Shown here in pieces: positions 22,451-32,481 of a stretch of DNA of 64,000 nt. The position numbers were made by a program, and so were the translations under genes. The stretch is from Monoplex corrugatus (taxonomy: Eukaryota; Mollusca; Gastropoda; Littorinimorpha; Ranellidae), in assembly GCA_030674185.1 (NCBI GenBank), contig CM060308.1, forward strand, positions 34,504,589 through 34,568,588. Reading direction: 5' to 3'. Every line of letters begins with the position of its first letter. Position 1 is the first letter of the stretch. Below the pieces are notes generated by a model. That model saw nothing but the letters and a program-made list of their open reading frames with translations, did no database searches and was not told the DNA's origin.

Positions 22451-23070
22451 CAGTGCTGTCTTTTTACTGTTAAACTTGTGAGTTTTTAACATGTTGTTAG
22501 TCCTGATATGGCATTAATAGTCGACTGGGATACAAGGAATATGAACCTGAACACACAAGACGACTCATTCTGTGGTGGAGGGTCACATTTATTCATTTGT
22601 TTTGTCTTGACTAATTAAGTAATTTATTTGTTGTGCACTTTTGTTTGGTCTTCCAAAATGTCTTCTCCACAGGCTGTTGAAACTGTTTGATGTAAAGATC
22701 AGTATAGTTCAAAGTTCAAAGTGATCCTAGTTATTTATTTATTATAAAAAATTTATTTTTCAGAATTATGCTGCCTGGCTAGTTTCAAATTTATCTTCAA
22801 ATATACGCATACCTGCCCTCTTCTCAAATCATTGCATTGAATTCCTGTTCAGTCTAGAATCAGTTATAAATATCCATTGTGCTTTGCATCTTCCTTTGGA
22901 GCAAGCTGTCAGTATTTCTCTGACATTCTTAACATCTTAGATAAAATAACCCAAGCAGAAAAAATTTCTCTCATTTTGATATCAGAAATGGCAGAATGTT
23001 TTGTGTTCCATATTTCGAACCAAATTTTTTTTATCACCACATATTTAATTAAATTACCAGTGTCCAGTAA
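22451..23070. other. Unassigned sequence
   Basis: No gene or named repeat. A stretch near 22673-22705 resembles one at 18241-18275 (both contain AAACTGTTTG and TGTAAAGATCA), so a short repeat may be shared. Confidence 0.4.
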
Positions 23071-23371
23071 TTAACTCTTTGGAGACGCATCCTAAAATGG
23101 CTTCTGAAACTCTCGAGACGCACAGTTTTTGGTACTTTTTAAAAAGTTATGGACAATATCGAATGACAGAATAAACCTATCCTGTTATAATATATGTTTT
23201 AAAAGGTCAATGGTTAAACTCTGCTGTCAGTATAATCTCCCTTATTATAGTATGTATACATGTAGTCTTGATGAAAAAACCCATAACATCTCTGCAGCTA
23301 TAGCTGTGGAGCATCACAGTTGAGACATGGAGCTCCGCAGCTATAGCTGCGGAGTGTCGCCATCAAGTTAA
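23071..23371. mobile_element. Second type of TTAA-bounded MITE
   Basis: TTAA at 23071-23074 and at 23368-23371 bound a 301-bp unit. The left edge reads CTCTTTGGAGACGC; the right edge, reversed, reads CTTGATGGCGACAC, a weak inverted match. Inside near 23295-23355 lie two copies of a short palindrome, GCAGCTATAGCTG. The target choice and edge sequence suggest a piggyBac-type non-autonomous element, unlike the composite family in its interior. Confidence 0.5.
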
Positions 23372-23464
23372 TATGAAAAGAACTTTCAGCCCACATTAGA
23401 CATTGAGCTTCAACCACTTCCTTTGAATCTGAAATCTGCTCTGAAAGTGGTTTTTTTAAAACTA

Positions 23465-24186
23465 CAGTGTCAGCAAAAAAAATCTTTAAGTGTACATTGC
23501 CTATGAGCTATCACAAACCCTAAGTGGTTTGATGCTGAGTGTTGTGTGTGCCTGGGACGGCAGTGTTCTTGCTTGACTGTTGCACACTCTTTGTGAGCAT
23601 AATATCGTGTGTTCTATTTTTAGCACCGATGTAATGAGCCTGCCCTTCAGTATGCTTCTTTGAAGGCTAGTTAGCCTGGTAACTGCATCACAACTGACTG
23701 ACGATGGGTCGAAAGAAGCTTTCCAGTGAAGAAAGAGTTTGTGCTTTAACTCTTTTAGAACAAGGAATATCAGTAATAAGAGTTGCTGCAGATTTAGGGG
23801 TGACAAGACAAGCTGTTTAGGACCTGAAGAGAAGGGCCAAGTCTTTGCCTCCAGGTACCTGTCCGACAAGAAAAGAAGGGTCTGGCAGGAAAAGAAAAAC
23901 AACACAGAGTACTGATACTAGTGATAGCATCTTAAAACGTGAAGTGCAGTCAGACCCATTCATAACTGCTGCAGCATTGAAGAAAATCCATCCAGCTCTG
24001 CTTCAAGATGTGTCAACTAGAACAGTAAGACATTGTCTTCAGAAGGACCTAGTGTTACGAGCTCGCCGGGCTGCAAGGAAACCTCTCTTAACCAAGGCCA
24101 TGAGAAAGAAAAGGGTGGCTTTTTGCAAGAGATATCTGCACTGGACAGCAGAGGACTGGAAAAAGGTGGTTTTCTCAGATGAACTG
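23465..24186 (+). pseudogene. Tc1-like transposase fragment
   Basis: The left terminus seems to be TA|CAGTGTCAGC near 23463. From 23704 a frame begins MGRKKLSSEERVCALTLLEQ, continuing GVTRQAV and, after one stop at 23818-23820, GSGRKRKTTQ, then KRVAFCKRYLHW and the first catalytic Asp motif VVFSDE near 24180. The N-terminal DNA-binding region with its basic GRKRKTT linker, followed by the start of the DDE domain, is typical of Tc1 transposases. The match ends at about 24186, so the rest of the catalytic domain and the right terminal repeat are gone. Inactive. Confidence 0.82.
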
Positions 24187-24194
24187 GGAACTGG

Positions 24195-24535
24195 ATATGT
24201 CCTGTATTGATAGTACATCTTTTAACTGCATCCATGGCAGACCTGCATTATAATTTATATCTACAGGTGTAAGTCTGTATCCATGTTTCTTGGGGATACC
24301 TTTTTTCGAGCATAGCCAGAGTCAGAGTTTTCTTGCTCATGGCAGTGTGCTCGTCATTTGTACTGAGACAAAGAACTGAGGTGTGGATGGCTATGTTCTT
24401 CAGCCTGTCTTCCTGGGATGGAGGACCACTGTGGGTTTAGCAGGCTCTACTTTTGTTGGCAGCTGTTTGTCTGTTGACAGCAAAGAAAACAAATGAGAGT
24501 CTTAACCCTTTAACTCCCGCACCCTGTCTACATTG
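24195..24535 (-). repeat. 340-bp segment, first of a duplicated pair; LINE RNase H remnant
   Basis: Repeated almost unchanged at 25561-25899. On the minus strand it encodes SLAMLEKRYPQETWIQTYT-like words (LAMLEKRYPQETWIQTYT), which lead into the RNase H domain of one group of I-like LINEs, but the DGS motif that should follow is decayed. The right edge ends inside a MITE start (TTAACCCTTTAACTCC near 24505) cut off by the next microsatellite. Confidence 0.6.
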
Positions 24536-24548
24536 GTTTCTGTTCCAG

Positions 24549-24631
<83 letters not shown>

Positions 24632-24655
24632 GTCTTCATTGGTTTTCTGTTCCAG

Positions 24656-24713
<58 letters not shown>
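24549..24713. repeat. Two (GT)n microsatellites with a duplicated lead
   Basis: GT arrays at about 24549-24630 and 24656-24712, each preceded by ATTGGTTT(T)CTGTTCCAGTT. The lead and array were duplicated together. Open frames over the arrays (Cys-Val repeats) are artefacts. Confidence 0.95.
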
Positions 24714-24714
<1 letters not shown>

Positions 24715-24719
24715 TAATT

Positions 24720-25560
24720 ATTTTAGATTAAAGAAAAAATTCTCTTTTACACAAAGAAAGCCAATTTGTTCCGTCAAAATGTAGGGACACTAAATGAACT
24801 GCCGATTGCTGTGTAGGTTGTAGAGCGAGTTTTAAATACTAAATGTATAGTTCAGGACTGTTTTGCCCACATTGTGTAGGCGATGTGTTGCTACAGTCTG
24901 TATACTCCCATCTTCGGTGAACATGCATGCTATGTATTTTCATATTTCCATAAGGCATGGGACACTGACATGATTTACTTTTACAGAATCTTTGGCATCT
25001 GTTTTCAGAGTGTTTACTTTAATGTATTGATGAATTTATATTTTGATGTTCTGCGTGTGTATCTCAGAAACTCATCAGGTGGTTCAGTCTGTTGTTCCCA
25101 GTCTGCAGGGGGTGGATAATGACATGCTGGAAGCTGATTGTAATTGTTTCTGGGCTGCTCTGAACAGACTTGATGATGGTTTTCAGCTCTGTGAGGCTGA
25201 TGTTATTTTTTTGTTTTGTTTGTTTGTTTGTTCATGCTCTGCTCCTTGCTGCTGCTTGTTCGTTTCCTGAGAACCACATTATGAGGGGATCCACTGCAGT
25301 ACCTGTCTGGTGCACCTGATGTTGTGCAGTGCTTCTTGCAGATGTGGGAGTTTGCTTGCAGTGTTTGCTTCCAGGACTGACATAACATAGATCTGATCTG
25401 TACTGTAAGGAATACTTATTTGGTTGTTATGGTCTGCAGTGTTGTTTATGATGTTTGCTGCATGGATTAGGATCTCAACTTCGGCTCTGCAGTTTGTGCA
25501 GTGAAGATCAGTTGGTATTACTTCAGCCTGCCATTATCAATTTGGGAACTGAATTAGTGA
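24720..25560. other. Unassigned sequence between duplicated segments
   Basis: Lies between the two 340-bp copies. No coding or repeat match recognised. Confidence 0.4.
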
Positions 25561-25899
25561 ATATGTCCTGTATTGATAGTACATCTTTTAACTGCATCCG
25601 TGGCAGACCTACATTATAATTTATATCTACAGGTGTAAGTCTGTATCCATGTTTCTTGGGGATACCTTTTTTCGAGCATAGCCAGAGTCAAGAGTTTTCT
25701 TGCTCATGGCAGTGTGCTCGTCATTTGTACTGAGACGAAGAACTGAGGTGTGGATAGCTATGTTCTTCAGCCTGTCTTCCTGGGATGGAGGACCACTGTG
25801 GGTTTAGCAGGCTCTACTTTTGTTGGCAGCTGTTTGTCTGTTGACAGCAAAGAAAACAAATGAGAGTCTTAACCCTTTAACTCCTGCACCCTGTCTACA
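25561..25899 (-). repeat. 340-bp segment, second copy; LINE RNase H remnant
   Basis: Matches 24195-24535 with only a few differences. On the minus strand it holds the same ETWIQTYT words. Here the MITE start at its right edge continues into a full serial MITE array, so this copy probably keeps the original right-hand context. Confidence 0.65.
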
Positions 25900-26053
25900 A
25901 CCGCAAAAACTTAACCCTTTGACTCCCCCACCCTATCTACCAACTGCAAAAACTTTACCCTTTGACTCCTGCATCCTGTCAACCAAGCTAGCAAAGCAAA
26001 AACTTAACCTTGACTTTTTCACCCTTGATAGGGTGAGAGAGTCAAAGGGTTAA
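25869..26053. mobile_element. Serial TTAA MITE array
   Basis: Four successive left ends in the same direction, each a variant of (T)TTAACCCTTTGACTCC, at about 25869, 25913, 25955 and 26007, then a right end GAGTCAAAGGG-TTAA closing at 26053. Three of the left ends follow the word GCAAAAACTT. This fits repeated insertion of related elements at the central TTAA, or unequal exchange in such an array. Confidence 0.75.
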
Positions 26054-26425
26054 AAGAGGCAAATACAAAAAGAACATTATTGGAGATAAGGAAAAGACAA
26101 GTGACATTTATAGGATATTGTATGAGATAAGGGAAATTTGAGCACCTAGTCACAACATGAAAGCTGGAGGGAAAAAGCTCCAAATAGACCAAGAGATAAA
26201 TCATTGAATGGTTTTCCCGGTGGGAAATACAGGTGCAGTGACAAAAGATTTATAGGGAGGGTCATGAACCCCAACACTGTATGGCAATGTACATGATGAT
26301 GATGATGATTTTGGAGACTTCTCTTCGGCAGTCTGGTATCTCTGATGAAGTCTGATCTTTTCAGTCTTCCTGAACCAACTTCCTTCTTTTTTTTGTTTGT
26401 TTTGTTTTGTTTGTTTGTTTTTGTT

Positions 26426-26429
<4 letters not shown>

Positions 26430-26507
<78 letters not shown>
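26430..26507. repeat. (GT)n microsatellite
   Basis: Pure GT array of about 78 bp, preceded by a TTTG-rich tract at 26390-26428. Confidence 0.97.
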
Positions 26508-26509
26508 TG

Positions 26510-27860
26510 GGCGCGCGCACATCAAGTGATCTTCTGAGGCACTTTAAATGTGTTTTCCCATGCTGCATCACATGTGATTTATAGGGAAAATATATGCTTC
26601 ATTGTATTCAAGGAAACAAAGACTAATGTACCAGTATAGACTCATTGAGAAGGAAATGCACTGATTTTTTTTTTAACTTAATTTAAAGAACTTAGTAATC
26701 ATGAGAATGACTTCTCTCTTCATAATCTGATACAGATATGTTGCAATTTGAATTGCAGTGATAATGCTTGAAAAATGTTAAGTGTATTATTTATAATGCA
26801 TTTTATACATGTTTTTGTTGTTGTTCCATCTTTCATTGGTTCTTTTGTTTTCTGTTTATATATGTGATCAGATTCACAGAGTAGGGTTTGTTTTATCATC
26901 TTGTTACAGGAGGTCTGACACCTCAGAATCTGGCATCCTCAAGTCCAGCTACTGATCCTCTCACCACTGCTGACTCCGACCAACTGGCCAAGACATGTTT
27001 TGCAAGGTTATCTGTCCATCATTACCACCACTCAGGCAGACATGGCGTTTGCCTGCACATCCAAGTTCCACCAACCTAATGTCACCATTTCAACACCAGC
27101 TAGATTCGCTCAGCAGATCCTATGGCCACCTCCATCTGACTCTTGACAACGCTATGTGACACTGACAGCCAGCCTCCAGAAATGCTGCTGTAAATACAAG
27201 TAATCCTGTCTTGTGTCGTGGCATTTTTAAAGATTTCAGTATCCTTAAATTAGAAAAAAAAAGGGGGGTGAGGGAGTAGATTGTTTCTCATTGACTGGGA
27301 GAAATGTGCGTATGTGGCAGAAATGTGTTAGCAAATTCTCTTGGTGTTTTATGGATGGATTGAGATCATTGAGGAGTCATCAATGCATACCTTTGGAATC
27401 ATAGCACCAAGATCAAGTTCACATGGATCAAGAAGGTGGTTATAACTTATATTATAATCATTACTTTTTAGGAAGATGCATAAATTCCTCTTTATCAGGA
27501 ACTTGTGATAATACTTACATTTTGTTTTCAGTATTATGGCAGTCTACCACTGTCCTGGCTTCACATCAACAGTTTTACTTCATCTGATGCTGCTTCATGA
27601 TCACAGTGTAGGAAATCTTGTCAGCATGGCTTTACCGTCTTGCTTGTTATTTCATTTTATATTGTTCGTTAGTTTGCTTTCTTTTCTCCAAACCATTTGA
27701 CAGAAATAAGACAAATAAGGGACTTGACTATCACTCATGGAAGAGAATAGACAGGTTTTGCTGCATCTGCTATCTCGGCATGGTTTTGCACTGAGATTTA
27801 TGTAATACCTCACCTGTTGTAGTGTTTTGTATTTGTTGAAACTGTGAAGCAGCTGTAAGC
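26510..27860. other. Unassigned sequence with one weak exon-like stretch
   Basis: At 26910 a good acceptor (TTGTTACAG) precedes an open plus-strand frame, GGLTPQNLASSSPATDPL..., that reads to a stop at 27079. I do not recognise the protein and no partner exon was found. The rest is featureless. Confidence 0.3.
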
Positions 27861-27867
27861 ATTAAGC

Positions 27868-28096
27868 AGGGCTTAAAACGTTCCGCGTCTGGGCGGAATT
27901 CCACGATTTCGGTTTGTCAAAAAACCAAACAAACAAACAAAAATACAAACAAACAAACAAACAAAAACCGAAAGGAGCAAGGCATCCGTGATCAGCTTGC
28001 AAGCGTTCATAGCAACAGCGCGCAAGTTATGGCCCCTGATTTGCCCCTGGACCCCCCTAGTTTCAGTGTTTTTTTCCTCCTCCTGCTTTAAGCCCT
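27868..28096. mobile_element. DNA transposon with CAG...CTG ends and 6-bp duplication (short copy)
   Basis: Terminal inverted repeats CAGGGCTTAAA and TTTAAGCCCTG, flanked on both sides by ATTAAG (27861-27866 and 28098-28103). The interior holds a CAAA-rich tract and, near the right end, TTTGCCCCTGGACCCCCCTAG, which resembles the right part of the element at 42087-42730. Non-autonomous. Confidence 0.72.
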
Positions 28097-28399
28097 GATT
28101 AAGGTAGTATCTATTTCTAACCAGTGAATACCATGAAAGGATGTGGATGTACTGTTGTAACAATTTTGTAAATAGTGAACAATGTCTAAAATTAGGAATC
28201 CTCCGTAAATTTGCAGGAATAGTAAGGAAGTATAATGGAGGTACAGAATAAGGTGTTATCGTGTGTGTAAAGATGAGTAAAGATAACAAAATGTTTTGTG
28301 AGTGCAAAAGGAAAAAAATAATGGAAGTAAGCGAGTAATACTCCTGGTAGCCCTGAAACTGACAATGTTGTGAAACAAGGGTAGGAAAAAAAATCACGG

Positions 28400-28725
28400 C
28401 AGGACAGTGTGTGTGCTTTGAATACAGAAGTGGATTCTGACAAACTTACTCTAGAGACAATTAATCAAAAATTGTTAGATTGTCGCACAAAAGAAGATAT
28501 TTACGAAGTTATCAGAGCTGAAATCAGCCCTGTCACCGAAGCTTTTATCAAACATGTGGACTTTTTGGAAGGTAAAGAATTTGACATGGAGACAAGATAG
28601 AGATAAACTGTCTACTGAACTTTGAAAAGTAAAGAATGATAACCGGGAGCTACATGATAAACTGTCCCAATGCTCTACTAAAGAGACAAGTGATCTACGC
28701 TGGGCAGTAAACAACCGTGAAACCA
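28400..28725 (+). pseudogene. LINE ORF1-like coiled-coil fragment
   Basis: An open frame reads LTLETINQKLLDCRTKEDIY and EAFIKHVDFLEGKEFDM, then after frame changes KLSTEL, LHDKLSQC and LRWAVNNRE. The heptad pattern followed by a WAVNNRE-type motif (compare ...NSREQYSRR in LINE ORF1 proteins) suggests the coiled coil and the start of an RNA-binding domain of a LINE ORF1. It is cut by SINE-1 at about 28726. A host coiled-coil protein cannot be excluded. Confidence 0.45.
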
Positions 28726-29136
28726 GTCACCATGGTGTAGTGGTTAGCGCAGTGGACTATCAACTGGTTGTGGTTGTAGGTTTGAATCCCCATTAGTCCC
28801 TCTTAAAATTATTGTGGGATTTTTCGATTCCATCTGGCTTCTGCCATGAGTTGAGTGTGGTGTGGGCTCATTGGGAAGACTGTGACCACACAGTTGAGTC
28901 TCATCCATTTCACGGATGTTTTATCGAAGATGTTGCTCAAATCTTCTGACCAACACGCAGGTGTCTGTGTCTCTCAAGCCTGGTAGATGCCAGGATGTAT
29001 TATTATACTTTATAGTAAGTGTAGAGTACAACTTTGTCACGCAGTCTTAATCCAAGATGGAACTCCATTGCTTCATGAGTATCATCCTCATCTCCATCAT
29101 CATCACATATAACAACTGTGCCAGCTTCTTTGGCCG

Positions 29137-29305
29137 TTAACCCTTTGACTCCTGCATCCTGTCCACTAGCCCCCCTGCATTGTCAGCCATCCTAGCAAAG
29201 CAAAAACATAACCATTTGACTCCCGTGCCTTATCCACCAGCTTCCTGCAGGGAGTCGAAGAGTTAAGTTTTTGCAGTTGGTAGGATGTGGGAATCAAAGG
29301 GTTAA
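29137..29305. mobile_element. Composite TTAA MITE inside SINE-1
   Basis: TTAA at 29137-29140 and 29302-29305. Outer ends read CCCTTTGACTCC and GAATCAAAGGG; the inner palindrome centres on the CTTCCTGCAGG word near 29250 and has lost part of its right arm. The matching SINE at 58486-58489 has a single TTAA, the uninserted state. Confidence 0.88.
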
Positions 29306-29319
29306 GGTCACAGAAATTG

Positions 29320-29338
29320 GGGGGGGGGGGGGGGGGGT
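29320..29338. repeat. Poly-G tract
   Basis: About 19 consecutive G within the distal part of SINE-1; the equivalent spot at 58508-58516 has a shorter G run. Length may be an assembly approximation. Confidence 0.9.
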
Positions 29339-29375
29339 GAGCACAAGGGAAATCTCCCTAATGATTTTTATTGCT

Positions 29376-30914
29376 TTTCACATTTCTTGAGGTGTTAATT
29401 CTCTTCTGTTTTAAATATTGAACATATTATGACCAGAGAAGAAAACACTTGAATTGTAATTTTATAGTTCTGGTTTAAATTGTAAATTGTTCTGGGATAT
29501 GACACCTGGGGCGGGAAACCCACCTCCCCCATCATACGTGCTTATATCGGCAGGTCAGCTGTATCAGCATGCCAGTTTTCACATCATGTTTATGTAAACA
29601 TGGGTATGTGTATGTATTGGTCACTTGGTGTATGGAAATATGTATACACATATTTGATCATTGATGTATACATTACATGTGTTTTGTTAGTTGTAAATAT
29701 TGGAATGGCTCCAGTTGTTTTGAAAATGGATACTGGTGTTTATCCTCTTGTCACTAAAGACATTTTTTTCTGTAGTGTGCATCATGAGAGAACCAATTGT
29801 TATGGGGGCTAGGAAGGTTGTGGACTGGCTGGGAATGGTGGCTGAGCTTGTCATGTCTTATAGTTTCCAAATAGAGGGATTGCACACTGTGCACAAGTCT
29901 GTAAAACATCACATGCTTTCTTGTTCGCGTGTGCATGCCGCCATTTCTTTTATTACTGAGCACTAGTAGATGATTCATAAATGGTGAATCATTCATTTCT
30001 ATTACATTCATACTATGGAAGTTTGGGATAGTTTGGAATGGTTTCAAGATACATTTGAAGTGATCTTCATGGACATGCCCAGTTTTATTTTAACTTGCAA
30101 GACAGGTCCAAGAATATATGCTGTATGGGTTTCTGCAGGAATAAACATGTAAAAGCTGCTGTAATGGGCAGTGGGCAGATATCTCTGTGGTTTCCTATTT
30201 TGAGAGGATGTTTATAAGGTGGCTCAATATTGCCCTACCTTTTTGTTTTATCATTTATGTGTCAAAATTTGGTTGACGAGGATTCACTAGAATAACGCAA
30301 TTGAATGAATTACATTTTGAAAAACTGAGCATAAAATATCATGGTATGTTGATGATATATAGATTATATTCATTAAATGGGGACAGAAAATAGTTTGAGG
30401 AATCAGTAAAAGCAGTTGCCTTACTTAGAGATAGGTCAGACGTGTTCAAGATTATGCAGACAAGTGCAGTGCCTTATGGCTTGATAGCAGACGAAATTCC
30501 CCATTGAAACCTATGCAGCATTTAGAAACAGCATATTATCCGTCTACACTTAAAGTAATTGGTATTTTGTTTAGAAATTACTCAAAAATCTGTGAAACTA
30601 CCAACTTTCATGAAATTTTTCAGAAATAAGATATTTATATAAAATGTGGGTGAAAAAACTAGTAATATTACCCCACTGGGAAGAATACCTGTTCTCAGAT
30701 CATTTATAGTTATACTTTCAAAAATTGTTCACTTGTGGATTATCTTGACATAATCCACCAGACCATATGCTTGACATGTTATAAAAAAACCATATTCAGA
30801 CTTGTTTGGAAGAAAAAAACAAGACAGGATAAGTAAGAAAACAGCAATGAAAATGGAAGGTTTTAGAATACTGAGTCTAAAGCAACATCTAAGTGCATTG
30901 AAGCTAATATGTAT
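29376..30914. other. Unassigned sequence
   Basis: No gene, domain or repeat recognised. Short open frames on both strands lack motifs. Confidence 0.4.
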
Positions 30915-31400
30915 AGAAATTTTCTCTTTCTTGTCACTGTCTTTGTTTTTTCCTTCCTCCTTTGCTTTTTGTCATCTCTTTCTATCATTTTGTGTTGCTA
31001 GTCCAGTCACCTGTGTGTGTTCTGTAAAGCCTTGCATACTTTCTCTTAGGATTGATGATTGGGTACATATATTTACTGCATGTTTGGCTAAGGAAATGTG
31101 CTGTGCAGGAGCAATTGTAGGTAATTAGGCCATTGCTTATTAAGCATGTTTTACTTTTAGTGTCCTTAGTTATGTTCACATTTGTATTAAGATTTTAAAA
31201 AAAAATTCTAAGGTCATAAATTGGATGGAATGGTCAACGCCAGGGGCATATCCCTAGCTCATGTGCATGCATGCATTGATATGTGTTTCTTAGATTTTTT
31301 TCAGCTGTTTTTTCTCAACCAGATGTTGTGTACCTTTTGACATGGTTATATGCCTGATATGGCTGTGTGCAGCCAGCTGGGCTTTAAACAAAAAAAAAAG
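30915..31400 (+). mobile_element. Repeat R1 copy
   Basis: Parallel to 20873-21345: GAAATTTTCTCTTTCTTGTC, TAGTGTCCTTAGTTATG, GGCATATCCCTAG and the ending CTGATATGGCTGTGTGCAGC with GCTGGGCTTTAAAC, then an A-rich tail. Confidence 0.75.
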
Positions 31401-31517
31401 GTTATGTAAATAACCAGGTATAATTTCTCGTACATTGTGAACCAGTTGGATGTAAACATAAAGACAAGAAGAAATTATATATGTTTAAAAAAAAACTAGC
31501 ATAGTGTACTCATATGT

Positions 31518-31665
<148 letters not shown>

Positions 31666-32471
31666 CATTTTGATTTGTGTGATTTTCTTGGTAATGATAA
31701 TGTGATTTATATCCCCAGGTAGACTCTCATGACAGTGAAAACAGAAATATTTAAGCATTCTTAGAAAGTGCCATTTACACACCTTCTCGATAACTGCTGA
31801 TTTGGACACATTTTGTGTGATCTTGTCTTTGATGCCATGACTTCTAAACTTGAGCATAGGTGATTCCTCAATGATCACAACTTTGATAAAAATTAGAAGA
31901 TAGGTCCATAGACAACTGAGAAATTCTTGATAACAATTTTGTTACAGACACACCTCACTCTCCAGTCAGTATGAAATAGAGAAACAAAACTATTCTTTTC
32001 CTTAGTTTGTTTGATATGTTATCCTCACGATTAAACATTTGTTCTTTTCTCCTTGTCTCAGTTTTTTAGCATAATTTGCCACATCATAGTGACAGTGATG
32101 TCTGATGATGATGAAAATGTGTGAGTATGTTGAAATTGAAAGGCAGGGAGACTTGATCATTTCTTTAAAACTGGGTTATCTTTCCATGATTGTGAGTTAT
32201 CTCATCCTGTTAATACTGAAAATATGATGATTGCATTTTCCTTTCATTTTCCTGTAATTAAGTTTTTAAAATTTGGTTTTTATGGATTATTTAAGTTTTT
32301 GTGTTTTCTTTTTTTTAGTCGAAGTCGGTGTTTTCTTTTTGCAAAGTAATTCCGGGAGTTAAAGGGTTAAGAGTACCCCACTAAGTTATTGTCATTGCGT
32401 AAATCAAGTGCAAATGTTTTTGAAATTAAATACAGCCATATATCAGTCTAAATGGACTTTTATTAGCAGGT
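31666..32471. other. Unassigned sequence
   Basis: No gene seen. The last bases of a TTAA MITE (GGGAGTTAAAGGGTTAA) lie at 32354-32370 without a matching left end. Confidence 0.4.
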
Positions 32472-32481
32472 AGCAGTACAC

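Larger units (their letters stand above)
28726..29375 (+). mobile_element. SINE-1 copy carrying a TTAA MITE
   Basis: A tRNA-like head (GTGTAGTGGTTAGCGCAGTG, then GGTTTGAATCC as B-box) near 28734-28795 is followed by the body shared with 58081-58590: ATTGTGGGATTTTTC, GACCACACAGTTGAG, AATCTTCTGACCA, CAGGATGTAT. At 29137-29305 a composite MITE interrupts it; the SINE resumes as GGTCACAGAAATTGGG and GTGAGCACAAGGGAAA. Same orientation as the 58-kb copy. Confidence 0.85.

Noticed and set aside
24453..24784. Open frames of alternating Cys-Val residues
   Set aside because: They are translations of GT microsatellites, with no codon structure or flanking exon signals.
27873..28397. A 174-residue minus-strand protein with a hydrophobic Val-Phe-Cys run
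   Set aside because: The run is the CAAA tract of a DNA transposon; the rest has no domain and no splice or start support.
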